Below, in pieces: positions 8,898-17,548 of a DNA stretch of 64,000 nucleotides. Within the stretch, counting starts at the first letter, position 1, and each line of letters begins with the position of its first letter. Both the position numbers and the translations under genes were made by a program. Source of the stretch: Myxococcus virescens (GTDB taxonomy: Bacteria > Myxococcota > Myxococcia > Myxococcales > Myxococcaceae); contig NZ_FNAJ01000001.1 of the NCBI RefSeq assembly GCF_900101905.1, positions 868,001 to 932,000 of the forward strand, written 5' to 3'. The notes below the pieces were generated by a model. The model did no database searches. It was not told where the DNA came from and saw only the letters and a program-made list of their open reading frames with translations.

Positions 8898-9400
8898 GCG
8901 CCCGGAATCGCGGCCCGCTCGTGCTCGCGGGACTGCTGCTGGGCGTGGGCCTGGGCGGCTTCGTCGACGGCATCCTCCTGCACCAGATTCTCCAGTGGCA
9001 CCACATGCTCTCCACGCCACTGCCGCCCGATGACGTGGTCCGCATCAAGGTGAACATGTTCTGGGATGGCCTCTTCCATGCCCTCACCTGGGTGATGACG
9101 CTGGCGGGCGTGTGGACACTGTGGCGCGTGGGACAGCGCTCCGACGTGCCGTGGTCCACCAGGACCTTCGTGGGCGCCATGCTGGCGGGCTGGGGCCTCT
9201 TCAACGTCGTCGAGGGAGTCCTCGACCACCAGCTCTTCGACCTGCACCACGTCAAGCCCGGGCCGAACCAGCTCGCGTGGGATGTGGGCTTCCTCGTCTT
9301 CGGCGTACTGCTCATCGCCGTGGGCTGGGCGTTGGGCCGCGCGGGCCGTGAGGACCGGGTCCCCCGGGGCGGACTGCGCGTGCCCCACCCCGCGCACTGA
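8894..9400 (+). CDS. DUF2243-type membrane protein
   Basis: Integral membrane protein of 168 residues with about four hydrophobic helices. Two related motifs, FVDGILLHQILQWHHM near the N-terminus and VEGVLDHQLFDLHHV in the second half, are the hallmark of DUF2243; their paired histidines could bind metal or haem, which is inference. GTG 8894 overlaps the upstream stop codon in a GTGA arrangement. Function is unknown. Confidence 0.8.
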   Translation: MSARNRGPLVLAGLLLGVGLGGFVDGILLHQILQWHHMLSTPLPPDDVVRIKVNMFWDGLFHALTWVMTLAGVWTLWRVGQRSDVPWSTRTFVGAMLAGWGLFNVVEGVLDHQLFDLHHVKPGPNQLAWDVGFLVFGVLLIAVGWALGRAGREDRVPRGGLRVPHPAH

Positions 9401-9623
9401 CAGCGGCTTCACCACCCGACGCAGCTGGCGGCCCCGCGCGTTCGCGCAGTGCGGCATTCCTCGTGCCTTCCAGGCGGGCGACCCCGATTCCATGACAGTG
9501 GACTGCGGGCGCGCGTGGCGCTGGTGAGGTACGGAGGGGCGGCGTACATTGCGCGCCCTCCCACAGGGCTGGCGGGGTTCACCGTCGCCGGGCCATGGGC
9601 AGGCGCTACCGGAGGGCTCGGCC

Positions 9624-11066
9624 ATGGAGAAGGTACTCAACTACATCGGTGGTGAGCTGCTGCCCGCGCGCGGAGGCGGGTGGCTGGACAAGCCCGAGCC
9701 CGCGACGGCCGAGACGTATGCCCACGTGCCGGACTCCGATGCGTCCGACGTCCAGCACGCGGTGGAGGCCGCCGCGCGGGCCTTCCCCGCCTGGGCCGCC
9801 ACCCCGGCCACCGAGCGCTCGCGCATGCTGCGCCGTATCGCGGACGGCATCCGGAGCCGCCTGGACGCCTTCGCCCGCGCGGAGTCCATTGACACCGGCA
9901 AGCCGCTGTCGGTCGCCTCCACGGTGGACATCCCGCGCAGCATCCTCAACTTCGAGTTCTTCGCGGACGCGGTGACGCAGTTCTCCAGCGAGGCGCACCA
10001 GACGGACGACGTGGCCCTCAACTACACCCTGCGCGCGCCGCTGGGCGTGGTGGGCTGCATCTCCCCGTGGAACCTGCCGCTGTACCTGCTGACGTGGAAG
10101 ATTGCCCCGGCGCTCGCCATGGGGAACTGCGTGGTGGCCAAGCCGTCCGAGGTGACGCCGATGACGGCGTACCTGCTGGCCCAGGTCTGCCGCGACGTGG
10201 GTCTGCCGCCGGGCGTGCTCAACCTGGTGCACGGCCTGGGCCCCAAGGTGGGCGCCGCGATGAGCGAGCACCCGGACATCAGCGCCATCTCCTTCACCGG
10301 CAGCACCCGCACCGGCGCGGAGATTGCCCGCGTGGCGGCGCCCGCCTTCAAGAAGCTGTCGCTGGAGATGGGCGGCAAGAATCCCAACGTCATCTTCGCG
10401 GACTGCGACTTCGATGAGGCGCTGGCCACCACGCTGCGCTCGTCCTTCGCCAACCAGGGGCAAATCTGTCTCTGCGGCCCGCGCATCTTCGTCCAGCGGC
10501 CCCTCTACGAGCGCTTCAAGGAGGCGCTGGTCACCCGCACGCGCGCGCTCAAGGTGGGAGACCCGCTGGAGGCGGGCACGGACCAGGGCGCGCTCGTGTC
10601 GCAGCCGCACTTCGACAAGGTGCTGGGCTACGTGAGCCTGGCGAAGCAGGAGGGTGGCCGCATCCTCACCGGCGGACAGCGCGCCAACGTGCCCGGACGC
10701 TGCCGCAACGGCTGGTTCGTGGAGCCCACCCTCATCGAGGGCCTGGACGCGGGGTGCCGCACCAACCAGGAGGAAATCTTCGGCCCGGTGGCCAGCATCA
10801 CGCCCTTCGACTCGGAGGACGAGGTGCTCGCGTGGGCCAACTCCACCCGGTACGGCCTGGCCGCCAGCGTGTGGACCCAGGACGTGAAGCGCGCGCACCG
10901 CTTCGCCTCGCGGCTGCACAGCGGCATCGTCTGGGTGAACACGTGGATGCTGCGCGATTTGCGCACGCCCTTCGGCGGCGTGAAGGACTCCGGTGTGGGA
11001 CGCGAGGGCGGCTGGGACGCGCTGCGCTTCTTCACCGAGCCGAAGAACGTCTGCATCAAGCTGTGA
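9624..11066 (+). CDS. 2-aminomuconate 6-semialdehyde dehydrogenase
   Basis: NAD-dependent aldehyde dehydrogenase of 480 residues and first gene of the kynurenine catabolic operon. It shows the ALDH signatures SPWNLPLYLL, FTGSTRTG, LEMGGKN (general-base Glu), GQIC with catalytic Cys282, and EIFGPV. The next genes make 2-amino-3-carboxymuconate semialdehyde and decarboxylate it, so the substrate is assigned by context: aminomuconate semialdehyde is oxidised to 2-aminomuconate. GGAGGG lies eight bases before ATG 9624. The equivalent enzyme in bacterial 2-nitrobenzoate catabolism is called NbaE/AmnC. Confidence 0.87.
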   Translation: MEKVLNYIGGELLPARGGGWLDKPEPATAETYAHVPDSDASDVQHAVEAAARAFPAWAATPATERSRMLRRIADGIRSRLDAFARAESIDTGKPLSVASTVDIPRSILNFEFFADAVTQFSSEAHQTDDVALNYTLRAPLGVVGCISPWNLPLYLLTWKIAPALAMGNCVVAKPSEVTPMTAYLLAQVCRDVGLPPGVLNLVHGLGPKVGAAMSEHPDISAISFTGSTRTGAEIARVAAPAFKKLSLEMGGKNPNVIFADCDFDEALATTLRSSFANQGQICLCGPRIFVQRPLYERFKEALVTRTRALKVGDPLEAGTDQGALVSQPHFDKVLGYVSLAKQEGGRILTGGQRANVPGRCRNGWFVEPTLIEGLDAGCRTNQEEIFGPVASITPFDSEDEVLAWANSTRYGLAASVWTQDVKRAHRFASRLHSGIVWVNTWMLRDLRTPFGGVKDSGVGREGGWDALRFFTEPKNVCIKL

Positions 11067-11098
11067 GCCCCCTAGCCCCCACGTGAGGAGAGCACGCC

Positions 11099-11530
11099 GT
11101 GAGCAGTGACAGCGCACGAGTCGATTCGCAGAAGGCCCCCGAACCGGTGGGCCTGTACCCCCACGCCCGGCGCGTGGGCAACCTCCTGTTCCTGTCCGGC
11201 GTGGGCCCGCGCGAGCGCGGCACGAAGAAGATTCCCGGGGTGGAGCTGGACGCGGAGGGCAACATCGTCTCCTACGACATCGAGGCGCAGTGCCACTCGG
11301 TGTTCCGCAACGTCCGCTACATCCTGGAGGACGCGGGCGCGTCCTGGGACAAGCTGGTGGACGTGACGGTGTACCTCACCGACATGAAGAAGGACTTCCC
11401 CACCTTCAACCGGCTGTGGGCGGAGTACTTCAAGGACAACCCGCCGTGCCGCACCACGCTCGAAATCAACCGGCTGCCCACGCCGATTGCCATCGAGCTC
11501 AAGTGCATCGCCACCATCGGAGGTGAATGA
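11099..11530 (+). CDS. 2-aminomuconate deaminase (RidA/YjgF family)
   Basis: RidA-like protein of 143 residues. Members of this subgroup hydrolyse 2-aminomuconate to 4-oxalocrotonate and ammonia. The sequence shows GNLLFLSGVGP near residue 28, the central FRNVRYILEDAG, VYLTDMKKDFPTFNRLW and the C-terminal RTTLEINRLP, where the RidA arginine is kept. The GPRERG-KKIPG insertion is typical of aminomuconate deaminases. GTG 11099 follows GAGGAGA at 11084-11090, 32 bases after the dehydrogenase stop. Confidence 0.85.
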   Translation: MSSDSARVDSQKAPEPVGLYPHARRVGNLLFLSGVGPRERGTKKIPGVELDAEGNIVSYDIEAQCHSVFRNVRYILEDAGASWDKLVDVTVYLTDMKKDFPTFNRLWAEYFKDNPPCRTTLEINRLPTPIAIELKCIATIGGE

Positions 11531-12055
11531 ATGGGCCGCCTGACCCCCATCAACTTCAAGAAGTGGATTGATGAGCACCGCCACCTGCTCAAGCCCCCCG
11601 TGGGCAACCAGCAGGTGTGGGAGGACCGGGAGTTCATGGTCACCGTCGTCGGCGGGCCCAACGCGCGCACGGACTTCCACATCAACGAGGGCGAGGAGTT
11701 CTTCTACCAGCTCGAGGGCACGATGAACCTGCGGGTCATCGACGAGGGCCAGGTGCAGGACATCCCCATCCACGAAGGGGAGATATTCCTGCTGCCGCCC
11801 AACGTGCCCCACTCGCCCCAGCGTCCTGCGGGCACGGTGGGCCTGGTGCTGGAGCGCCGCCGCCAGCCGAAGGAGCTGGACGGCTTCATGTGGCTGTGCC
11901 CGCAGTGCGGCGAGAAGCTCTACGAAGAGTTCGTGCATGTCACCAACCTGGTGACGCAGCTGCCGCCCATCTTCGAACACTTCTACGGCAACCCCGACAA
12001 CTGCACCTGCAAGAAGTGTGGGACGAAGGTGGTCAAGGGAGGTCCTGCCCGTTGA
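11531..12055 (+). CDS. nbaC: 3-hydroxyanthranilate 3,4-dioxygenase
   Basis: Iron-dependent extradiol dioxygenase of 174 residues that opens 3-hydroxyanthranilate to 2-amino-3-carboxymuconate semialdehyde. Cupin ligands fit family positions: His50 and Glu56 in HINEGEEFFYQ and His94 in PNVPHSPQR. The C-terminal CPQCG and CTCKKCG pairs form the rubredoxin-like metal site of the bacterial enzyme. ATG 11531 abuts the upstream TGA, with GGAGGT at 11518-11523. It is embedded between the deaminase and ACMS decarboxylase genes. Confidence 0.95.
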   Translation: MGRLTPINFKKWIDEHRHLLKPPVGNQQVWEDREFMVTVVGGPNARTDFHINEGEEFFYQLEGTMNLRVIDEGQVQDIPIHEGEIFLLPPNVPHSPQRPAGTVGLVLERRRQPKELDGFMWLCPQCGEKLYEEFVHVTNLVTQLPPIFEHFYGNPDNCTCKKCGTKVVKGGPAR

Positions 12056-13068
12056 AGGTCGACATCCACACGCACCTCCTCCCCGCCCACCTGCCGCGCT
12101 TCGCCGAGCGCTACGGCTACGGCGGCTTCATCACCCTGGACCACCACGCGCCCTGCCGCGCGCGCATGCTCCGGGATGACGGCAAGTTCTTCCGCGAAAT
12201 CGAAAGCAACTGCTGGGACCCGGTGAAGCGCATCGAGGAGTGCGACGCGGCCGGCGTCCACGTCCAGGTGCTGTCCACGATTCCCGTCATGTTCGGCTAC
12301 TGGACGAAGCCGGAGCACGGCGCGGACCTGGCGCGCTTCCTCAATGACCACCTCGCCTCCGTGGTGCACGCGCACCCCAAGCGCTTCGTGGGCCTGGGCA
12401 CGGTGCCGCTCCAGTCCCCGGAGCTGGCGGTGCGCGAGCTGGAGCGCTGCGTGAAGGAGCTGGGGCTGGCCGGTGTGCAGATTGGCTCGCACGTCAACGA
12501 CTGGAACCTGTCCGACCCGGCGCTGTTCCCCTTCTTCGAGGCCGCCAGCGCGCTGGGCGCGTCCGTCTTCGTCCACCCGTGGGACATGATGGGCGAGGCG
12601 AAGATGCAGAAGTACTGGCTGCCGTGGCTGGTGGGCATGCCGGCCGAGGTGTCGCTGGCCATCTGCTCCGTCATCTTCGGCGGCGTGCTGGAGCGGCTGC
12701 CCAAGCTGCGCTTCGCCTTCGCGCACGGCGGCGGCGCCTTCCCCCACACGCTCGGCCGGATTCAGCACGGCTTCGAGGCCCGGCCGGACCTGGTGGCCGT
12801 GGACAACAAGGTGCCGCCCCGGGACTACCTGGGCCGCTTCTGGGTGGACTCGCTGGTCCACGACCCGGAGGCGCTGCGCTACATCGTCCGGCTCTTCGGG
12901 CAGGACAAGGTGGCGCTCGGCAGTGACTACCCCTTCCCCCTGGGCGAGGACCGCCCGGGCACGCTCATCGAGTCCCTGACCGAGCTGGAGCCCGCCGCGC
13001 GGGAGCGGCTGCTCTGGCGCAACGCCTTCGATTGGCTGGGACGCGCCCCCGAGGACTTCGCACCATGA
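12052..13068 (+). CDS. nbaD: 2-amino-3-carboxymuconate 6-semialdehyde decarboxylase (ACMSD)
   Basis: Zinc amidohydrolase-superfamily decarboxylase of 338 residues that diverts ACMS away from quinolinate into catabolism. Metal ligands are visible as DIHTH (His6, His8), FVHPWDM and the aspartate in GSDYPFPLGED; the arginine-containing PRDYLGRFWVDS is also conserved. I chose TTG 12052, which overlaps the dioxygenase stop and is preceded by GGGAGGT, because it begins exactly at the first metal strand. The longer open frame upstream is out of frame with the dioxygenase and is not coding. Confidence 0.92.
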   Translation: MKVDIHTHLLPAHLPRFAERYGYGGFITLDHHAPCRARMLRDDGKFFREIESNCWDPVKRIEECDAAGVHVQVLSTIPVMFGYWTKPEHGADLARFLNDHLASVVHAHPKRFVGLGTVPLQSPELAVRELERCVKELGLAGVQIGSHVNDWNLSDPALFPFFEAASALGASVFVHPWDMMGEAKMQKYWLPWLVGMPAEVSLAICSVIFGGVLERLPKLRFAFAHGGGAFPHTLGRIQHGFEARPDLVAVDNKVPPRDYLGRFWVDSLVHDPEALRYIVRLFGQDKVALGSDYPFPLGEDRPGTLIESLTELEPAARERLLWRNAFDWLGRAPEDFAP

Positions 13069-14345
13069 CGACGCCGTACCCCTTCGAGGACTCCGAGGCC
13101 TTCGCGCGGAAGCTGGACGCGGAAGACGCGCTGCGCGGCTACCGCGACGCGTTCCACTTCCCGCCCGGCCCGGACGGCAAGCCGGTGGTGTACCTGGCGG
13201 GCAACTCGCTGGGCCTCCAGCCGCGCAACGCCGCGCGCTACATCCAGGAGGAGTTGGAGGACTGGGCGCGGCTGGGCGTGGAGGGACACCACCACGGCCG
13301 CCACCCGTGGCTGCACTACCACGAGCTCGTCACCGAGCATGCCGCGCGGCTGGTGGGCGCCAAGCCGTTGGAAGTGGTGGTGATGAACACCCTGTCGGTG
13401 AACCTGCACCTGATGATGGTGTCGTTCTACCGGCCCACGAAGCAGCGCTTCAAAATCCTGGTGGAGGCCGGCGCCTTCCCGTCGGACCAGTACGCCGTCG
13501 CCTCCCAGGTGCGCTTCCACGGCTACGACGCGCGCGAAGCCGTGCTGGAGCTCACGCCCCGCGCGGGCGAGGAGACGCTGCGCACCGAGGACATCCTCGC
13601 CACGCTGGAGCAGCACGGCCACGAGGTGGCGCTGGTGATGCTGGGCAGCGTGAACTACCTCACCGGGCAGGCCTTCGACCTGGCCGCGATTACGAAGGCC
13701 GCGCACGCCAAGGGCTGCTTCGTCGGCTTCGACCTGGCGCACGGCGCGGGCAACCTGAAGCTGTCGCTGCACGAAGACGGACCGGACTTCGCGGTGTGGT
13801 GCTCATACAAGTACCTCAACGCGGGCCCGGGCGCGCTGGGCGGCGTGTTCGTCCACGAACGGCACGCGAACACGAAGGACCTGCCCCGCTTCGAAGGCTG
13901 GTGGGGTCACGACAAGCAGACCCGCTTCCAGATGGGGCCCACCTTCAGCGCGCTGCCGGGCGCGGAGGGGTGGCAGCTCTCCAACCCGCCCATCTTCCAG
14001 CTCGCGGCGCTGCGCGCGTCCCTGGAGCTGTTCGACCAGGCCGGCATGGCGGCGCTGCGCGCCAAGAGCGAGCGCCTCACCGGCTTCCTGGAGTTCCTGT
14101 TGGACAGGCTGCCCGAGGGCTTCGTGCGCATCACCACGCCCCGGGACGTGAAGCAGCGCGGCGCCCAGCTGTCCCTGCGCTTCCGGGGCGAGCCCCAGGG
14201 CCTGCTGAAGCGGCTGGGTGACGCGGGCATCATCTGCGACTTCCGCAAGCCGGACATCATCCGCGCCGCACCCGCGCCGCTCTACAACTCCTTCATGGAC
14301 GTGTACCGCTTCGTGAAGACGCTGGAGGGCCACGCCCGTGAGTGA
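13065..14345 (+). CDS. kynU: Kynureninase
   Basis: PLP-dependent hydrolase of 426 residues that cleaves 3-hydroxykynurenine or kynurenine to 3-hydroxyanthranilate or anthranilate plus alanine. Motifs include YLAGNSLGLQP, GHHHGRHPW, NTLSVNLHLMM, the PLP-binding FDLAHGAGN, and the Schiff-base lysine in CSYKYLNAGPG (Lys249). QMGPTFSALPGAEGWQLSNPP is the usual substrate-pocket stretch. The ATG at 13065 overlaps the ACMSD stop (ATGA). Length and motif order match bacterial KynU throughout. Confidence 0.95.
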   Translation: MTTPYPFEDSEAFARKLDAEDALRGYRDAFHFPPGPDGKPVVYLAGNSLGLQPRNAARYIQEELEDWARLGVEGHHHGRHPWLHYHELVTEHAARLVGAKPLEVVVMNTLSVNLHLMMVSFYRPTKQRFKILVEAGAFPSDQYAVASQVRFHGYDAREAVLELTPRAGEETLRTEDILATLEQHGHEVALVMLGSVNYLTGQAFDLAAITKAAHAKGCFVGFDLAHGAGNLKLSLHEDGPDFAVWCSYKYLNAGPGALGGVFVHERHANTKDLPRFEGWWGHDKQTRFQMGPTFSALPGAEGWQLSNPPIFQLAALRASLELFDQAGMAALRAKSERLTGFLEFLLDRLPEGFVRITTPRDVKQRGAQLSLRFRGEPQGLLKRLGDAGIICDFRKPDIIRAAPAPLYNSFMDVYRFVKTLEGHARE

Positions 14346-15732
14346 GGCGCGCAAGGACACCGTCACCGTGGTGGGCGCGGGACTGGTGGGCTCGCTGCTC
14401 TCCATCTACCTGGCGCGCCGGGGCCACACCGTGGAACTGCTGGAGCGGCGCCCGGACATGCGGAGCGAGCTGGTCGACGCGGGCCGCTCCATCAACCTGG
14501 CCATCTCCACGCGCGGGCTGCACGCGCTGCGGCAGGTGGGCCTGGAAGACGAGGCGCTGAAGCACGCCATCCCCATGCGCGGGCGGATGATTCACCCGCC
14601 GCAAGGCGAGCTCGTCTACCAGCCCTACGGCAAGGACGACTCGCAGCACATCAACGCGATGTCGCGCGGGTGGCTGAACGCCTTCCTCATGACGGCGGCG
14701 GAGGCCACCGGGAAGGTGCGCATCCGCTTCAAGCAGCGGGTGACGGACGTGGACTTCGGCTCGGGCGCGCTCACGGTGCACGACGACGCCACCGGAGCGG
14801 CGCGCCAGGAGCCCGGCCGCGTGGTGTTCGGCACGGACGGCTCCGCCTCTGCCATCCGCCAGGCCCTGGAGAAGCGGCCGGACTTCCAGGGGACGCAGGA
14901 GCAGCTCGGCCACGGGTACAAAGAGTTGACGATTCCGGCGGGCCCCGGCGGCGCGTTCCAGATGGAGAAGCACGCGCTCCACATCTGGCCTCGCGGCACG
15001 TTCATGTTGATTGCCCTGCCCGACGAGGAAGGCAGCTTCACCTGCACGCTGTTCCTGCCCTGGCAGGGGCCGGTGAGCTTCGCGTCCCTGGACACGCCCG
15101 CGAAGCTGGAGGCGTTCTTCGGCGCGCAGTTCCCAGACGCGAAGGCGCTCATCCCGGACCTGGTGGAGACGTTCTTCTCGCGCCCCACGGGCAGCATGGT
15201 GACGGTGAAGGGCGCGCCCTGGCACGCGGGTGGGCAGACGCTGCTGCTGGGCGACGCGGCGCACGCCATCGTCCCGTTCTTCGGCCAGGGGATGAACTGC
15301 GGCTTCGAGGACTGCGTCGTCCTGGACCAACTGCTGGGACAGGGCGCCGGCTGGGAGCAGGTCTTCACGGACTTCGAACGCCTGCGCAAGACGAACGCGG
15401 ACGCCATCGCCGACATGGCGGTGGAGAACTTCGTCGAGATGCGCGACAGCACCGGCGACCCGCGCTTCCTGTTTCGGAAGGCCGTGGAGAAGGTGCTGCT
15501 CAACGCCTTCCCGGGCGAGTTCGTCAGCCGCTACTCCCTGGTGAGCTTCAGCCACGTGCCTTACCGGCTGGCCTATCAGCTGGGTGCGCTGACGGACGGC
15601 ATCGTCTCCGAGCTGAGCGAGGGCCTGCCGCGGGCGGAGGACGTGGACCTGAAGCGCGCGGCGGAGCTCATCCGGAGCCGGCTGACACCATTCATGAAGG
15701 AGCACGCTGATGGATTTCGGACTGAAGGGTAG
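14338..15732 (+). CDS. kmo: Kynurenine 3-monooxygenase
   Basis: FAD-dependent aromatic hydroxylase of 464 residues that converts kynurenine to 3-hydroxykynurenine with NADPH. The N-terminal Rossmann motif is VVGAGLVGSLL with LLERRPDMR; DGSASAIR and GDAAHAIVPFFGQGMNCGFEDC form the second FAD site. The C-terminus lacks the membrane anchor of eukaryotic KMO, as in other bacterial enzymes. GTG 14338 overlaps kynU by eight bases and the stop overlaps the following SDR gene by 23, indicating tight coupling. Confidence 0.94.
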   Translation: MSEARKDTVTVVGAGLVGSLLSIYLARRGHTVELLERRPDMRSELVDAGRSINLAISTRGLHALRQVGLEDEALKHAIPMRGRMIHPPQGELVYQPYGKDDSQHINAMSRGWLNAFLMTAAEATGKVRIRFKQRVTDVDFGSGALTVHDDATGAARQEPGRVVFGTDGSASAIRQALEKRPDFQGTQEQLGHGYKELTIPAGPGGAFQMEKHALHIWPRGTFMLIALPDEEGSFTCTLFLPWQGPVSFASLDTPAKLEAFFGAQFPDAKALIPDLVETFFSRPTGSMVTVKGAPWHAGGQTLLLGDAAHAIVPFFGQGMNCGFEDCVVLDQLLGQGAGWEQVFTDFERLRKTNADAIADMAVENFVEMRDSTGDPRFLFRKAVEKVLLNAFPGEFVSRYSLVSFSHVPYRLAYQLGALTDGIVSELSEGLPRAEDVDLKRAAELIRSRLTPFMKEHADGFRTEG

Positions 15733-16447
15733 GCGCGCGCTGGTGATGGGCGCGTCCGCGGGGCTGGGCTACGCCATCGCGGAGGCGCTGGTGAAGGAAG
15801 GCGCCACGGTGGCCATCTGCTCGCGCGGTGGCGACAAGCTGGAGCAGGCCGCCAAGAAGCTGGGCGCGGCGCTCGCGGTGCCGTGTGATTTGACGCAGCC
15901 CGGGGCCGCGAAGGCGCTGGTCGAAACCGTCAACGCGAAGCTGGGCGGCGTGGACGTCCTCGTGGTGAACACGGGCGGGCCCCCGGCGGGCGGCTTCGAG
16001 TCGCTGACGGCGGAGCAGTGGCAGCTCGGCTTCCAGAGCCTGTGGATGGCCGCGGTGGACGGCATCCAGGCGGTGCTCCCGGGGATGAAGGAGCGCCAGT
16101 GGGGCCGCATCGTCCTGGTGACGTCGCTGGCGGCGCGCGAGGCGATGAGCAACCTGACCATCTCCAACGGCCTGCGCGCGGGCCTGCTCGGGCTCGTGAA
16201 GACGGTGAGCAACGAGGTGGCGCAGCACGGCGTCACGCTGAACGCGGTGCTACCGGGCTACCACGCCACCGAGCGCATGCAGCAGCTCGGGCTGACGGAT
16301 GAGAAGGTGGCGCCGCAGATTCCCGCGCGGAGGCTGGGCCGCCCGGAGGAGCTGGCCGCGCTCACGGCGTTCCTCTCCTCCGAGCAGGCGTCATACATCA
16401 CCGGTCAGTCCATCGCGGTGGACGGCGGCGCGCAACGGGGCTTCTGA
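15710..16447 (+). CDS. SDR-family protein lacking the YxxxK catalytic pair
   Basis: Rossmann protein of 245 residues, last gene of the kynurenine operon. Cofactor motifs are intact (MGASAGLGYAIAE, CSRGG, and VNTGGPPAG in place of NNAG). The expected catalytic Tyr and Lys are not: counting 13 and 17 residues from the serine in LVTSLAAREAM gives Ser and Arg (TISNGLRAG). The C-terminal YITGQSIAVDGG is canonical. A divergent SDR subgroup with this change exists in other bacteria, so it may be active with altered chemistry. ATG 15710 lies inside kmo. Its role in the pathway is unknown. Confidence 0.8.
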   Translation: MDFGLKGRRALVMGASAGLGYAIAEALVKEGATVAICSRGGDKLEQAAKKLGAALAVPCDLTQPGAAKALVETVNAKLGGVDVLVVNTGGPPAGGFESLTAEQWQLGFQSLWMAAVDGIQAVLPGMKERQWGRIVLVTSLAAREAMSNLTISNGLRAGLLGLVKTVSNEVAQHGVTLNAVLPGYHATERMQQLGLTDEKVAPQIPARRLGRPEELAALTAFLSSEQASYITGQSIAVDGGAQRGF

Positions 16448-17284
16448 GCCAACGGACTCGGAGGCGGGTGCGCCCCCCCACACCAGGGAGCGCACGGCCT
16501 CCACCACCTTGCCCCACTCCGGAGCCTTGGGGTCGATGACCTCGAAGTGCCCCGCGCCCGGCAACGTGACGATGCGGACGTCGTCTCCCAGCTCACGGCC
16601 GCGCGCGCAGAAGTCCTCGCTCATCAACACGGGCACGGTGTCGTCCTCCGCGCCGTGGACGAGCACCTGGGGCACCCCGAGCGGCTGGAGCGCCGCGGGC
16701 GAGGCGGTGCGATAGCGCTCCGGCACCGAGGACGGCGTGCCGCCCAGGAACGTCTCCACGATGCCGTCCCCCAGCCGGTGCGCGAACGCGCGCGGCAGGT
16801 CCACGACGCCCGCCAGCGGCACCACGCCATGCAGGGGCAACGGCGCCGCACTGTAAAGCGCATCGCCGGGCCGCAGCCGGTGCCGGGCCCCCAGCCACGC
16901 CGCCAGGTGCCCTCCCGCCGAGTGGCCCAGCGCCACGACGCGTGAGAGGTCCAGCGCATGGGCCTGTGCGAGCGTGCGCAAGAAGTCCGTGCCGCGCGCC
17001 ACGTCCTCCAGCGTGCCGGGCCAGCCACCGCCGTCGTGCCCCACGCGCCGGTACTCCAGGCTCCACGTCGCGAAGCCGCGCCGGGTCAGGTCCGCGCACA
17101 GGTGCCCGGCATGCTCCAGGTCGTACTTCGCGCGCCAGAAGCCGCCATGGATGACGACCACCACCGGGTGCGGCCCAGGCCCTTCGGGCATTCGCAGGTC
17201 CCCGAACTGGTGGGGCTCCCCGCCATACGCCATGCGCGCATCCGCGGTGGGAGCGGGCGTCTCCAGGACCCACATCGAGCTCAT
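16391..17284 (-). CDS. Kynurenine formamidase-like alpha/beta hydrolase
   Basis: Esterase-type hydrolase of 297 residues. The oxyanion motif HGGFWR lies near residue 47, the nucleophile elbow GHSAGGH near 119, the acid in HGAEDDTVPV and the histidine in GAGHFEVIDP. This matches the HGGxW family that includes arylformamidases, and the location convergent to the kynurenine operon suggests hydrolysis of N-formylkynurenine to kynurenine; substrate is inferred from context. The gene overlaps the SDR gene tail to tail by 57 bases. ATG 17284 was chosen; an ATG three codons later is also possible. Confidence 0.72.
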   Translation of the reverse strand: MSSMWVLETPAPTADARMAYGGEPHQFGDLRMPEGPGPHPVVVVIHGGFWRAKYDLEHAGHLCADLTRRGFATWSLEYRRVGHDGGGWPGTLEDVARGTDFLRTLAQAHALDLSRVVALGHSAGGHLAAWLGARHRLRPGDALYSAAPLPLHGVVPLAGVVDLPRAFAHRLGDGIVETFLGGTPSSVPERYRTASPAALQPLGVPQVLVHGAEDDTVPVLMSEDFCARGRELGDDVRIVTLPGAGHFEVIDPKAPEWGKVVEAVRSLVWGGAPASESVGSEAPLRAAVHRDGLTGDV

Positions 17285-17548
17285 GCGGACATCCTACTCC
17301 GCGGCATCCGCCCGCCTGCCTGGGGCCGACCGGGAGGCCCGCCCCAGTGCCCACCGGCCATCCAGCCGAGGGCCCCCATGGCAGGCGCGAGTGTCATCCA
17401 GCGGGCTCCGAAGGTTTCATCGCCAAGATTTTATGCTCCACATCTTCGGATTTGGGCTTGATTTCCACTCTGCAAATGTAAATACCAGGGCCCACGGATT
17501 CATCCCGCCGCACCGACGGCGAAGAATCCGGCCTGGGAGGCACGAACA

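Noticed and set aside
17458..17484. TTGATT and TAAATA in the AT-rich leader of glutamine synthetase as a sigma-70 promoter
   Set aside because: The spacer is only 15 bases and the -10 matches consensus at three positions; too weak to call.
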